From contig DF237002.1 of assembly GCA_000708835.1 (NCBI GenBank), forward strand, positions 91,091 through 155,090: a DNA stretch of 64,000 nucleotides, read 5' to 3'. Positions within the stretch are counted from its first letter, which is position 1. Each line of letters starts with the position of its first letter. Under the pieces are notes generated by a model. The model made no database searches, was not told the origin of the DNA, and was given only the letters and a program-made list of their open reading frames with translations. The translations under genes and the position numbers were made by a program. Shown here in pieces: positions 10,001 through 19,996 of this stretch. The DNA comes from Klebsormidium nitens (taxonomy: Eukaryota > Streptophyta > Klebsormidiophyceae > Klebsormidiales > Klebsormidiaceae).

Positions 10001-13000
10001 CACCTGGTCCAGCAAGATGTTGGACGCCTTGAAGTCGCGGTAGATGACGGGCGGCTTGCCCTCGTCGTCGTGCAGGTACTCCAGCCCCGCCGCGGCGCCC
10101 AGCGCGATCTTCACGCGGAGCGCCCAAGAGAGGGGACTGCTGCTTCCTGCACGAGACAACAGCGAATGCAAACGTGTCAGCAGTCACGGCTGATGTCATG
10201 GATGTTTATGGCTGGTGGACTGATGGGTTACGAACGGGTGACTGCACGTGCAGCACCCAGGAGACGGGGCTGCTGCTCCCTGCACGAAGGACATTGCACA
10301 CACGGCTGAGCTTCGTCAGACTCACGGCTCTTGAGGCTGAAGTCCGGCAAGTCTTCTGGCGGGTAAAAAGGATAGCTTCACTCTTTGACTGTCTCACCCT
10401 TCTAATAAAGTTACTCTAAGGATGACAACCCGTCGTCGTCATCTCTGAGCTTTCAAGAGGTTGATAGACAACGCAAAGCGCCGTGGCTCCAGACAAACTG
10501 GAACCAGAGTGAAACCATTGTAAGCCGGATTCAACCGCACTTTCCCTGACGTATGACGGCGGACGACCTGAATGGAGACCCTCAACGAAAGTAAGCGGAA
10601 CCCGTGGCTGAGGAATGTAGACTCAAGTAAAGTTTTCGGCCCCCCGCCTCAGCTTCCCCCTCCAAGTTCGATGGTTCAGGATAGGGCTGGAAAAGCCTAG
10701 TGATCGTCCACATGGGGGGGTGGACAATGAGCGCGGTTCAGTAGAACCTGCAATTCTAATGAACCAGTTAGAATTGCAGGTTCTAACAGCATGGCGACGG
10801 CTCAAGAATCTTTGTAAGGCGACGGGCTCACGTCTGAAGAGGTGATGCTCCAGGCTGCCACGTGGCATGAACTCGTACACGAGCAGCCGCTGATCCTCCT
10901 CGGCGCAGTACCCAATCAGGTTGACCAGGTTGGGATGGTGGAGCCGGCTCAGCATGCTGACCTCCACCTGCAACAGTAGGTTCAAGTTTATGTTTCTGTC
11001 TCCTTGCATGTTTTCGCCATCATTAGCTTTTTCCGAGTCCCGACAGATGTGTGACTTTTAGGGCTCCGCGCAGAGCAACAGCACGTTGTCTCCGCAAGAA
11101 GGCAGCAGCACGCTGCCTCCGCAAGAAGGATTCGGTGCACCCCAACAACCCTATGATCCTAAAACCCATGAAGGACCCATTTGATAACCCAATTGCAGAA
11201 TTCGTTAATTCTCAAACTTGCGCAGGAAGCTGTCTGGTCTCGACCTTCTGATGTTTCACGCCTTTGGAGTTTGCAGTCACCAAATTGCGGGGACCCAAAT
11301 GGTAACCCATGACTTCTGATGCAAGCACGCCTCATCCCGATATCGCCGGTATGTCTCCTGCATCGAACTGAATCCACCTCCTATGAATTGCTCCAAGATC
11401 CCACACAAACCGGCATCAACTTCTCAACCGGCGGCGTACCTGGAACTCCTGGACTCTGACATCTGACAACCGAGGGGACCCTAAAGGAACTGGCAATGTA
11501 AACCCTCGTGGTGCTAATCTGCTGACAAAAACCTGCGACACCATTCACTAAACTAGTCAGACTCACGCGGGCGCTACTGCGACTTGAAGCCGCTGGATGA
11601 AAACATGTACAAATTGCAACGTAGTAAGTGTTTCACACATTCAACAACGAGGCCCAGGCGCATGTCAAGTACTCCTTGTAATTACGACTTCCCCGACTCC
11701 GTTCTGAGAATAATGAAGCGAACACAATTCGAGATCACAGTGAACCATATTTCAAAACTCAGAACAAGACCAGGCGCACATGAAGGAAATCCTGTGACCC
11801 TGGCTTGCAAATGGAGGTATGCTAGAAATAGATGTTACCAGAGCCCGAATCGAGGGTTTACTAGATGCATACCACAACTCCTCGTGACCCTGGTTTACAA
11901 ATGAGACTCCTAACCGTTTCCTGAGAAGCAAAAACAAGACAAACTAAAACTCAATATTCCGGGATTCCAAGTTGAGAAGGGATTAGGCGCCTACCATAAA
12001 CTCCTTGTGGCCCTGGCTCCCCTCGCGGTCCAGCTGCTTGACCGCAACCACCTGGCCCGTGCTCTCCAGCCGCCCCGCGTAGACCCGCCCAAAGCCGCCC
12101 TCTCCAAGGAGACTGTCCTGCCGAAAGTTCTTTGTGGCGGCTTTGAGCTCCTGCGGGGAACGGAGGGGGGCGGATGAGGTTGGACTGACCTTCAAATCAC
12201 GAATCGGTGTGACGTGAGTGCCAAGTGTAAGCTTTCTGCCATGGCCCATTTTGCTGGAGGATGCTGGTGTCCTGGAATCCTGATGGATGATCCCTCTTAA
12301 TGATATCGGTGCCTGAGCACACAAAGGGCAGAAACTCTGATTGGCGGTCTGCGGAAAAGCCGTTCCAACCGCTTTCGCCTCCTGCAAGGGGGAAGGATCA
12401 TGCAGACAGCCCCCTCATGAACTAGATTTGCACGTGTGAGAGGAGCGACGAGGTCAGAATTCACTCACCTGATAAGTAAACGTTCGGCACTTCACGGGGG
12501 ACGTCAGGGAAGGCGTCATTCCGTACGGAAAACCTGGACCCCCGGCCGCCCCCCCAAGATCACTGGAGGCACTGCCGGAGCTGCGATGGCCGCCCGTTAC
12601 GGGAACGACCTGAGGCAAAGGGAGGGCCTGCCGAGACGCTGGACGAATCCCGCTGTAACCTGGGAACGAGAAGAGAGGGTTCGGCACCCAACAAATTGCA
12701 GAGCTAGAGGAGTTTGTATGGCCGTATGGTTTTGTGGATGTGCGCCCATTAGAATACAGGAGAGGGAAGAAGTTGCATTCATCAGACTGCAGTGCTGATG
12801 AGGGCGGTGTGGCTGTATGGTCGGGTGGATTCGCGCTCACTAACACGGAAGTGTCGCATCTGTCAATTTGCTTAGCTGGCAAAGTCTTCAGCGTCTTGTG
12901 GATATTGCGCCCACCAGAACGCAGGAAAGGGGAAGTTCCGTTGACAAGCCTCCGATATTCAAATGATGGCCGTCCTTCTGAGAATGCTCGAGCTGACAAA

Positions 13001-14075
13001 ATCTGTTTGGCGATATGGCTCTCTGGATGTGCGCCCACTTGTAGGCAGGAGAGGAAAAGCTCAAGCACTTTCGTGGGGAGCAAATCTGGTCTCTTTGGTG
13101 CTGTAAGTTGCATCTATGGGCCAGGTGCAGTAGCTCAGCCCCACAGTGTATGGTTTGCAAGCGGGGCTCGATGGCAAGGTTTTTGGAGGCCCACAGAGAG
13201 ACAGGTCACCATTGAAGATCGTGATCATTCCACACTTAGAAGATCGATGGAGACTGAAAGGGTAGGAAAAGGAGAGAACAATGAGATGCGACCACAGTGC
13301 GCCTCGTAACCAACGGGCACTTTTGGGGACCGCCCGCGATTTGACGAACGCAACGAAATATCACAAAGTTGCATTGGACAATGACCATTGCTGCCAGTCG
13401 AACCAGCAGCATTGATATCCATCAGCATAATGCTGAAACCCAAAGTTTGCCCCTACGAACAAAACTGTGACATATGGTAGCAGGAACCAAACACAAAATC
13501 CAGGGTTCATAGGGTCAACAGAATTCAGAGCCTACAGATCCTTCAAATAGAACAGCTCCAAGTGGGGGAAAGACCGTACACTGATTGAAACCCTTCAAAC
13601 AATAGCAGTAGAGCGATGGGACCCACACCCAAAATGGAAAAATCAGACATGTGCATCTGTGAACGATGAGGCAGAGGCTAGCCCATTGTCTGAGAACTTT
13701 CTTTGAGACTGTAGATTCCAAAAAACAAGATGGGGCATCGCAATTGATGGGGATGGCGTCACCTGCCTGCCGTCGATAGAGGGAACCAAAAACTTCTTAA
13801 AAGGAACCAAGGTTGCTGGATTCTCAAAAATGGGGCACCATGTCTGGAATGAGCCGTCCAACGGTTGAGCTACATCAAAACCCTTGCATTGGCAAAACAC
13901 ACAAGAATCCCAAAATAGCATAAATATAAGCAAATTTACCAAACGTAATAGTCAATGCACCTGGCATACCTGAGCCATTGGTGTGGATGATCCCATTGCC
14001 ATAGTTGTACGAGCTGGGCGCGTGCGAAGACGAGGCATGCTTCTTTTTCGGCTTCCCTCCGCCAAAGCAACCCAT
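7097..14075 (-). CDS. PBS1-like receptor-like cytoplasmic kinase (RLCK subfamily VII), 8 exons, 447 residues
   Basis: Proposed exons are 14075-13970, 12638-12469, 12150-11995, 10967-10832, 10146-10004, 9467-9225, 8309-8130 and 7306-7097 (1344 bases, frame kept). The exon 2 acceptor is the least certain. The protein opens [12 protein letters not shown], a myristoylation (Gly2) and palmitoylation (Cys3) context typical of plasma-membrane RLCKs. The kinase domain follows: [24 protein letters not shown] (RD type), [38 protein letters not shown] and [10 protein letters not shown] Ser/Pro-rich tail ends the protein. The GDK followed by S/T-H-V-S in the activation segment matches Arabidopsis PBS1. 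Such kinases relay signals from surface receptors in immunity and development; its algal role is unknown. Most introns hold ghost copies of adjacent exon ends, listed separately. The gene lies head-to-head with the phytol kinase gene. Confidence 0.87.
8281..8960 (-). repeat. Tandem ghost copies of the exon 7 acceptor junction
   Basis: The 5' end of exon 7 (acceptor plus the codons for [10 protein letters not shown]) starts at 8309 on the minus strand. The core recurs in the upstream intron with its left ends near 8408, 8555, 8692 and 8923, and a fragment sits near 8830. Spacing is about 127, 147, 137 and 231 bases, the last spanning the fragment. The copy at 8555 matches the real exon for about 45 bases. 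Each copy also carries the intron sequence next to the acceptor, so the duplicated unit spans the splice junction. All lie inside intron 6. Confidence 0.88.
9045..9135 (-). repeat. Ghost copy of the exon 6 donor end
   Basis: About 90 bases resemble the 3' end of exon 6 plus its donor (real copy at about 9219-9310), displaced about 174 bases into the following intron. In the exon frame it reads [14 protein letters not shown] and then hits a TAG stop, so it cannot replace the true exon. The GT donor context is retained as GTAAGT. Confidence 0.8.
10236..10290 (-). repeat. Ghost copy of the exon 5 acceptor end
   Basis: The region encodes [12 protein letters not shown] on the minus strand, after a CAG. 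It parallels the true start of exon 5 ([11 protein letters not shown] from 10146), displaced about 130 bases into intron 4. The similarity includes the intron bases next to the AG. Confidence 0.75.
10743..10784. repeat. Perfect 17-base inverted repeat (hairpin)
   Basis: The arms at 10743-10759 and 10768-10784 are exact reverse complements around an 8-base loop. The hairpin sits in intron 4 of the PBS1-like gene, about 50 bases past the exon 4 donor. It could be a foldback remnant or a structural element in the transcript. Confidence 0.8.
11655..11905 (-). repeat. Degraded tandem ghosts of the exon 3 donor end
   Basis: The plus-strand image of the true exon 3 end (11991-12022, core CTCCTTGTGGCCCTGG) recurs near 11878, 11789 and 11671 with about 65-80% identity by eye. 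Two of the three keep the GTGACCCTGG core. Spacing is about 122, 90 and 118 bases. They lie in intron 3, directly downstream of the exon in gene direction. Confidence 0.65.
12650..13110 (-). repeat. Intron 1 tandem array next to exon 2
   Basis: A unit containing the plus-strand motif TGGATGTGCGCCCA..AGGAGAGG recurs near 12735, 12900 and 13025, with weaker traces near 12660 and 12820. Conceptual minus-strand translations repeat an FLSC-VGAHP pattern, but the frames are unlinked and I do not think it is coded. It adjoins the exon 2 acceptor, as in the other junction arrays. Confidence 0.6.
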
Positions 14076-15811
14076 GGTTCACCACCGCTTTTGCTCTTGC
14101 TTTGTCCAAGAATCCTACAAAAGCGTCACTGGTGTCGACTTTGAAGCACTTAATCCAGAGAGGGGTCCCTCGAAGCTCGCCCCAAAAGCTGCCGTAATTT
14201 TTAGAGTTTTTGGGTTGGCATGAGCTGAAGGTCTCGAAGCAATCAGCTTGGGCGGCGTCTTGAATAGTCAGCTTAAAATAAAACCTTTCCTTTCAACCAC
14301 TGCAGGATCCTTCAAGTTCAAACTTCAGCGGCAATTTGTGTGCGCCTTGACATGCTGCATGACCAGGTCCATGGCCGACGCAGTTGCGGCCAAATAGAGG
14401 AAGGATCAGGAAGCACGAAGCGATGTCAGATCCAAAATCGCATTGAATGCGTTCAAGCAAGGTGTACCTAGGTACACTCAGACTGATATATCCCATGATT
14501 GGACAAACAAATTTTGATGTTAGGCCAGCGTGGCATGGTTTACAATGGAAAACCAGCCTGAAGACCTCAAAACCGCCCCTCCCAAGATTGGGTTAACCTG
14601 CCACGCTGGCAGCTAGACTCCTCGCCTAAATCCCAGGGACCCGGCCAGACGGTCGCATCTGACATTCTCCGAAGTTCCGTGACGAACGGCCTAAACTTTA
14701 GGGCTGAACTCTGATCAGTGAAGATGGCCAGCCGCCAGACCTTGTTCCATAGGTAAATGCCAACCGCAGATTCAGTATCGGTCAGCGAATATACAGACTT
14801 TCAACGGCCCAACTTTCTAGTTAGAGGAAAGGTAACGAACCTGTTGATGACATTGTTCAAACCCATCCTAGTTGCGGCTGCATTGCATAGCAGCACCATG
14901 CATGCTGTGCATACGAAAGAGGCAGAATTTCATTCAGATGGAAAATTTGGGCGCTCTCGTCAGCTCTTGTCGTTGAATAAAAGTGGAAGGGTGCATGATA
15001 GACATTGGCGCTCTCACACAGCGTGAATGGGGCAGGATGCACATCAGCAGGAATTTTGAGAAGACATTCTTGCGATTGCTGAGCCCTGCAAACCTGACAT
15101 ACGATACCATGGGGCCCAAGGTCAGCTGGGGAGCCTCTGCCAGCGCGTGTGAGCAAAGAGCCGACGTGGTAGACTCGCCGCTTTCACCATATTTCACTTC
15201 CTCAACTGGCGTGGTGAGTTGCATGCTCAAGGTCGGCACCTGCTAATATAGTGTGTGTCCCTTGATCTCAAGTCTTCTGTATCCTTTGCAACACCATGTG
15301 AAAATTGGATGGCAGTCAGATCATTATAAAAACCTTTCTCAAATGGTGACGTAGTCAGGGCGTTCTTTCAAAGAACCATCACTCTTCATTGTTGAAATCA
15401 ATGCGCCTTTCGTCCTTCCTTTCGAGTATGATGTGCATTTCAGGTGCAGTCTAATTTGAATATTGGTCCCTTAGGCGATCCTTTCTCACGAGAGAGAAGC
15501 ACACCGTTTGGTACAGCACGGCCGCAAACCCCACTTCTGGGGCGTGGCCAGCCTGCTGTGCAGATTACAGACCCCAGCATAGAGGGAATGCTGACGAACT
15601 TGAACCATACATTGCTACAGATCAGTTGTTTCAAGTCCAATTTTGATCCTGAGACAGTTTGGGTTAGTAAGGGCACTCGGAGGGGCTTGAATGCGGAGCA
15701 GGTATACATATGGGTTGAGGTTTTAGTTTTAACTCCGTTCTTCTCACGACTTAAATTCGTTATGCCTACCATAGGGACTATGTGTATGAGTAGGTCTTCT
15801 TCGAGCTGCAG
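14076..15811. promoter_or_regulatory. Divergent intergenic region and unresolved 5' end of the phytol kinase gene
   Basis: The PBS1-like kinase starts at 14075 going left and the phytol kinase gene runs right, so this region should contain both promoters. It must also hold the first exon or exons of the phytol kinase, encoding the plastid transit peptide and N-terminus, which I could not identify with confidence. Candidate coding patches are near 15060-15200 and 15440-15660. Confidence 0.45.
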
Positions 15812-18800
15812 GACATAACCGCAGCATCCATCGCCCTGTTCATCTGCGTTGCCTGGCTGAAGAGTGTTGACGCAGCAGTGTACTTTAATCTGCTGGATAT
15901 GGTGAGCGTGCATGAAAGAGGGCATCTCAAGACCGCTTAGCCCCTCTGAACAGGGGCCCGATTGAAGTTTCTTCTCCACCAGATATCAGCCGAACACGCC
16001 CTGAGGCAGAGATGCTTCTGTGCATGTCCATCCAATCTGCGCAAGCTCGCGAAGGGCCCAAAGGTGTCTGAAGCACTTACTGAAGGGCAAGGCATAAGAA
16101 GACTGCCCTTTTTGGCCATGATTCTAGCAATCTCACACTGCACCTCATCTTGAAGTTCGATCTTGAAACCCAGCCATGAAATTTCGTCGTTGACTGGGAA
16201 TTTTTGCTTTCTCTGCAGAGGTTGAGCCGGAAGATGATTCACATCGGGACCGGCCCCATCTTTCTGCTGACATGGAATCTATTCAGGTCTGTCTTGACAC
16301 CTTTCCTCCTCAAATGCTAAACTTTGCAACCTTGCTTTCGGGAAGAATCTGTAACTTCATTTGCCCTTTTTGAGGTCGTCGGGCATATTGTAAAGCTTCT
16401 CTCATCATGCAGCCTTCTCCTACAAATATTAACTTGCTCATACTTCTTCTCGTCAATGACCTGTCCTGGTGCTTTTCTTGGAGTAGCCTAGACCCATTAC
16501 CGTCTCATGGGGATTTCGAGTGCGTAACATCTCTAAAACGGCACATTGATACTTAAGAAAGTCTGCAGTCTCGCTCCGAAATTTGGCCCCGTTCGTTGAA
16601 ACTTCGACAGCCCGAACATGATCATGTAGTATCTCTATACAAGGAACTAGAGGAGTGAACCTTACCATGTAAAAGGCCAGAGCACGAACGTACTGAGAAC
16701 ATTCTTCTGGAAAGTCCTCCGAAGATCCTCATTTTATCCGTTGAACTTCTGGCTCTCTCTCAGCGGTCTTATCTGCCCCTTCCTGCTCGCAGTGACGCCC
16801 CTGAGGCGCGCTACTTTGCAGCGGTGGTCCCTTTGCTGGTCACCGCCCAATTTTTCCTCATCGGCGTTGGTGAGGATACACAACTATCACAATCACGCAC
16901 TTGACTTACCGTGTCAGGTCTCTTTCGGAGCTGTTTCAAATCTCGCACAGTGACGAAGCTGTCTGAGGGGATCTCCGAGGGACCAATCAAGAGGCCACTG
17001 CATGTCGCCTGACGTCACATGCATCATTGAACTCCATTGGCTCTCCTGACCTTGGATGAAAGTACTCTCTTTCGAGCAATCTGCGAGATCTCTGATGTAG
17101 TTGACTGACCAATCGACGATCCCATCTTCAATATCTGCTCCTCTCACCTTTGGAGCGATTCGCTCTTTCCCACACTTTGAGTGAGCCTTCATTCTGCAGA
17201 TGCGGAGTTCTCCCGTCTTCGATTGGGACGAGTGCATATTCTGTGACCTTAGCCCCCCGGTTCCATTGTTTGACCTGCCAAACTGGATGATATTTACAAG
17301 TTGGAAACAGAAATCAGTGGCAGGAAATCCAAGCAGATTACTCATGTCTGCGAAGCTCTGCCGCACGTTGCATACTTCATTTTGCAGGGTCGAAAGTGCG
17401 AATGTCAGACTCGGTACTTATGTGGCGGAGTCTTCTTTTGCAGGTGTGATCAATGACCCTCAGGCGGTGGCCTCCATGAGTCGACGGGGGGATCCCTCCG
17501 AGCTTCTTCGGGGGCCTCTCTACTACGGCATCGTCTTCGTGGTCTCGACTGTAAGTGCTCCTGCATGCTGCCAAAAGCTCCCCTCTCTCGGTTGATTTGG
17601 ATGAAACCCCCAGGAATCCTTCGGGGGATCCCTCAAAATATCTTCGACGGCCTCAACACTAGGGCATCGACTTTGTGGTCTCGACTATGAGTGCTCATCG
17701 GTCCCACCAAAAGCTCGCCTCCCCTAGTTGCCCCCTTGCTGAAAATCTGCGTAGAGAATCAATTGCAGACTTGATGTTCATATTCAGGTCGTCCGCTGAT
17801 GACAGCAGAGATGCATCCCAAACACAGTGGCCGGCGCTTCTTAGAAGGATCGAGCACATAATCGTCTCAGTCTGAAGGCACTACTTCGAGGCTGGCGGCT
17901 AGAGGTCTTTCCGGGTGCGTCTGCTGACAGCATAGATAGTGCAAGTGTCTGGTTAGCTACTCCAAACCGAGGCAAGAATGCCTGTTCCGCTTTTCCGGCA
18001 GGTTGTATTCTGGCGTAGCTCACCGCTGGGCGTGCTCGCGCTCTCCGTGCTGTGCGGCGGAGACGGCCTCGCGGAGGTGCTCGGCAGGAAGTACGGCAGG
18101 TGGGTGGGAAGCTTCAATATTAACTGCCATAATGATGGACGTAGTCAGGCTCTCCGAATACTATTGTAGCATTTTGAAAAACCTTCTAGGCTTCATAAAG
18201 AATAAGGGGGTGTACGTAGACAAACCTAAGAACGGACGCATTGAAGCTTGAGCGCTTCGCCAAACCGTTCGACCCATGAATCAAAAGCTTCAAAATTGAG
18301 TACCTACAGAGGAATTTATTCCTCAGCTCGTATGCAGGGTTCAATATGTGATTGCTGCACTGACGCGTGTCTGCAGCCCTTCAAAAGTCTGCAAGAAGAG
18401 CGGATGCTACGTTCGTTAGTGGAAACAGACAGCTTTCCTCGCACCTTTGCCGCTTCTGCTCGGCGCCTGCATTGCTGTGCATCACTCTGGTTCTTTTTCA
18501 AGCCTTGAGAAACAAAACCAAACCGAAGGGAAGGAGCGGAAGGAAACGAAAGGAAGCCTCCGGGTGACTGTTTTCACAACTGCTTTTGGTCCTTCACGTG
18601 GCATCCGTCGAGAGTGCAACACATCTCGTTTTCCACCAGTGCAGAGTGAAGCTGCCATGGTCTCGATCGAAGAGCTATGTTGGCACGGCCGCCATGTTTC
18701 TCGGGAGCTTTCTGTTCGGCTTCGGCTACCTGGTAAGCATCAAGGCCGAATCCAAGGATCTCGACTCCTGAAAATTTGCCATCGTTGGTATACTTGGACA

Positions 18801-19170
18801 TTCTTCCACTTTCTCGTCAGCCGGTTTCCTTGCATCCTCTGTGTAAGTCGATGTAGCGTTGACAACAACGAGGACTGTTTGCTTCCGTGATTGTCGCCTG
18901 GCATACGGCAGCACACTGATCTGTTTTTGCAGTCCGTGCTGAAACTGCGCCGCATATAATCGTTTGCAGGTGTACTTCAACTACTTGAAGAACTTCAACC
19001 CGGAGTTGTCTGTAGGTAGCACAGCGTTGATTGTTCTTTTGCTGAGCCTAGCAGCAGCGGCTGTGGAGGCTCTGCCTTTTCAAGACGTTGACAATATCAC
19101 GGTACCACTTGCTGTGATCATCCTCGGCAACTGGCTGTTGCCGTTTGGGACCGTCAACTGCGAATACTGA
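15812..19170 (+). CDS. Phytol/farnesol kinase (VTE5/FOLK family), N-terminus not resolved
   Basis: Recognised exons are 15812-15901, 16219-16286, 16793-16869, 17444-17550, 18002-18099, 18645-18732 and 18970 onward, in one continuous frame. The family phosphorylates phytol or farnesol with CTP at plastid membranes; phytol salvage feeds tocopherol synthesis. Family landmarks are LSRKMIHIGTGP, EARYFAAVVPLL, SRRGDPSELLRGPLYY, CGGDGLAEVLGRKYG (the signature block), KLPWSRSKSYVGTAAMFLGS and EALPFQDVDNITVPLA near the C-terminus. At least six hydrophobic segments fit a polytopic membrane enzyme. Upstream exons with the transit peptide are missing from this model. The 3' end is uncertain: either the frame runs to the TGA at 19170, or it splices near 19110 to later small exons that could end near 19330. 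A ghost of the exon 4 donor lies in the next intron. Confidence 0.8.
17622..17762 (+). repeat. Ghost copy of the phytol kinase exon 4 donor junction
   Basis: The segment repeats the end of exon 4 and the start of its intron, offset by 136 bases. Shared blocks are GGGGGATCCCTC, GGCATCG..TTGTGGTCTCGACT and CCAAAAGCTC. The real donor GTAAGT at 17551 corresponds to ATGAGT at 17687, so the ghost donor is lost. It is a single extra copy and is clearly readable over about 110 bases. Confidence 0.9.
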
Positions 19171-19996
19171 TCTGATTTTGCAGGCTGAGGTATGTAGAGT
19201 TCATGATTCCGCTGATTTCTGTGTTCAAGTTCATATCATACTCAGACTAAACGCTCTGGGACTGCCGTTGAGGTGTCCGTGGCCGCCCTCGGCGTGCCGT
19301 ACGCTGACCTTTGCGGGTTGGTGACATCTTAAGGTCTGGTTCTAAGACGGGTTCCATGTACCTGCAATTATGCGAACATACTGATCTAGCTCGCAGCAAC
19401 GTACAGTTTCAGAGGCTGCAGCATGTGCTCGCGCGTATACTACTGCTTTCATGTACACACTGTCAGACTAGCTGGCAATCAAAATGCTGCTCAACTTCGA
19501 CTAAACGTAACGGCAATAACATGTGCAGTAGCATGCATTATCGATTGAGTATGGACGGTTGTCACTCAATTGAATGAAGTATATGCGTATATGTGCATGG
19601 TGGCATGTGCGCGTGGCTGGCCCCATGTGCAGCCCCATGTGAGTCGGCCCGCGGCCGCCTCGATCTGACACATCCGAAGCGCGCCGCGCATGCCTTTAAG
19701 AGCATGGTACGTCACGGCATGTACATGTACGTATATACTGAATGGTGATGCGGTCAACACATGAGAGCGCCTACGATCAGCAAAATATACAAAGCGCGCA
19801 ATCTGCTTGATCCTCGTGCACTGCGTAAGAATCCATGGTCACTCTCCGAGGATCGTTGTTCGCTCACGACTTGACACAACTTGGCAAGCGGCTGAGCATA
19901 CACTATGATTGACGAACGGTAGGCAGTATAGCAAGGTCATCTTTTAACGCCAACAGCGCAAGCGAGAATCCGCTTCACCAAAGAGCGGGGCTAGCG
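19171..19996. other. Intergenic stretch between convergent genes
   Basis: It separates the 3' ends of the phytol kinase (+) and DPH2 (-). It may include the last short exon of the phytol kinase near 19270-19330, whose frame reads VSVAALGVPYADL before a TAA. The rest, including a GC-richer patch at 19600-19690, shows no gene to my eye. Confidence 0.4.

Noticed and set aside
12454-13113. 219-codon minus-strand frame as one large exon
   Set aside because: Only the part near 12469-12638 behaves as an exon of the PBS1-like kinase. The rest is the intron 1 tandem array with repeated peptide echoes.
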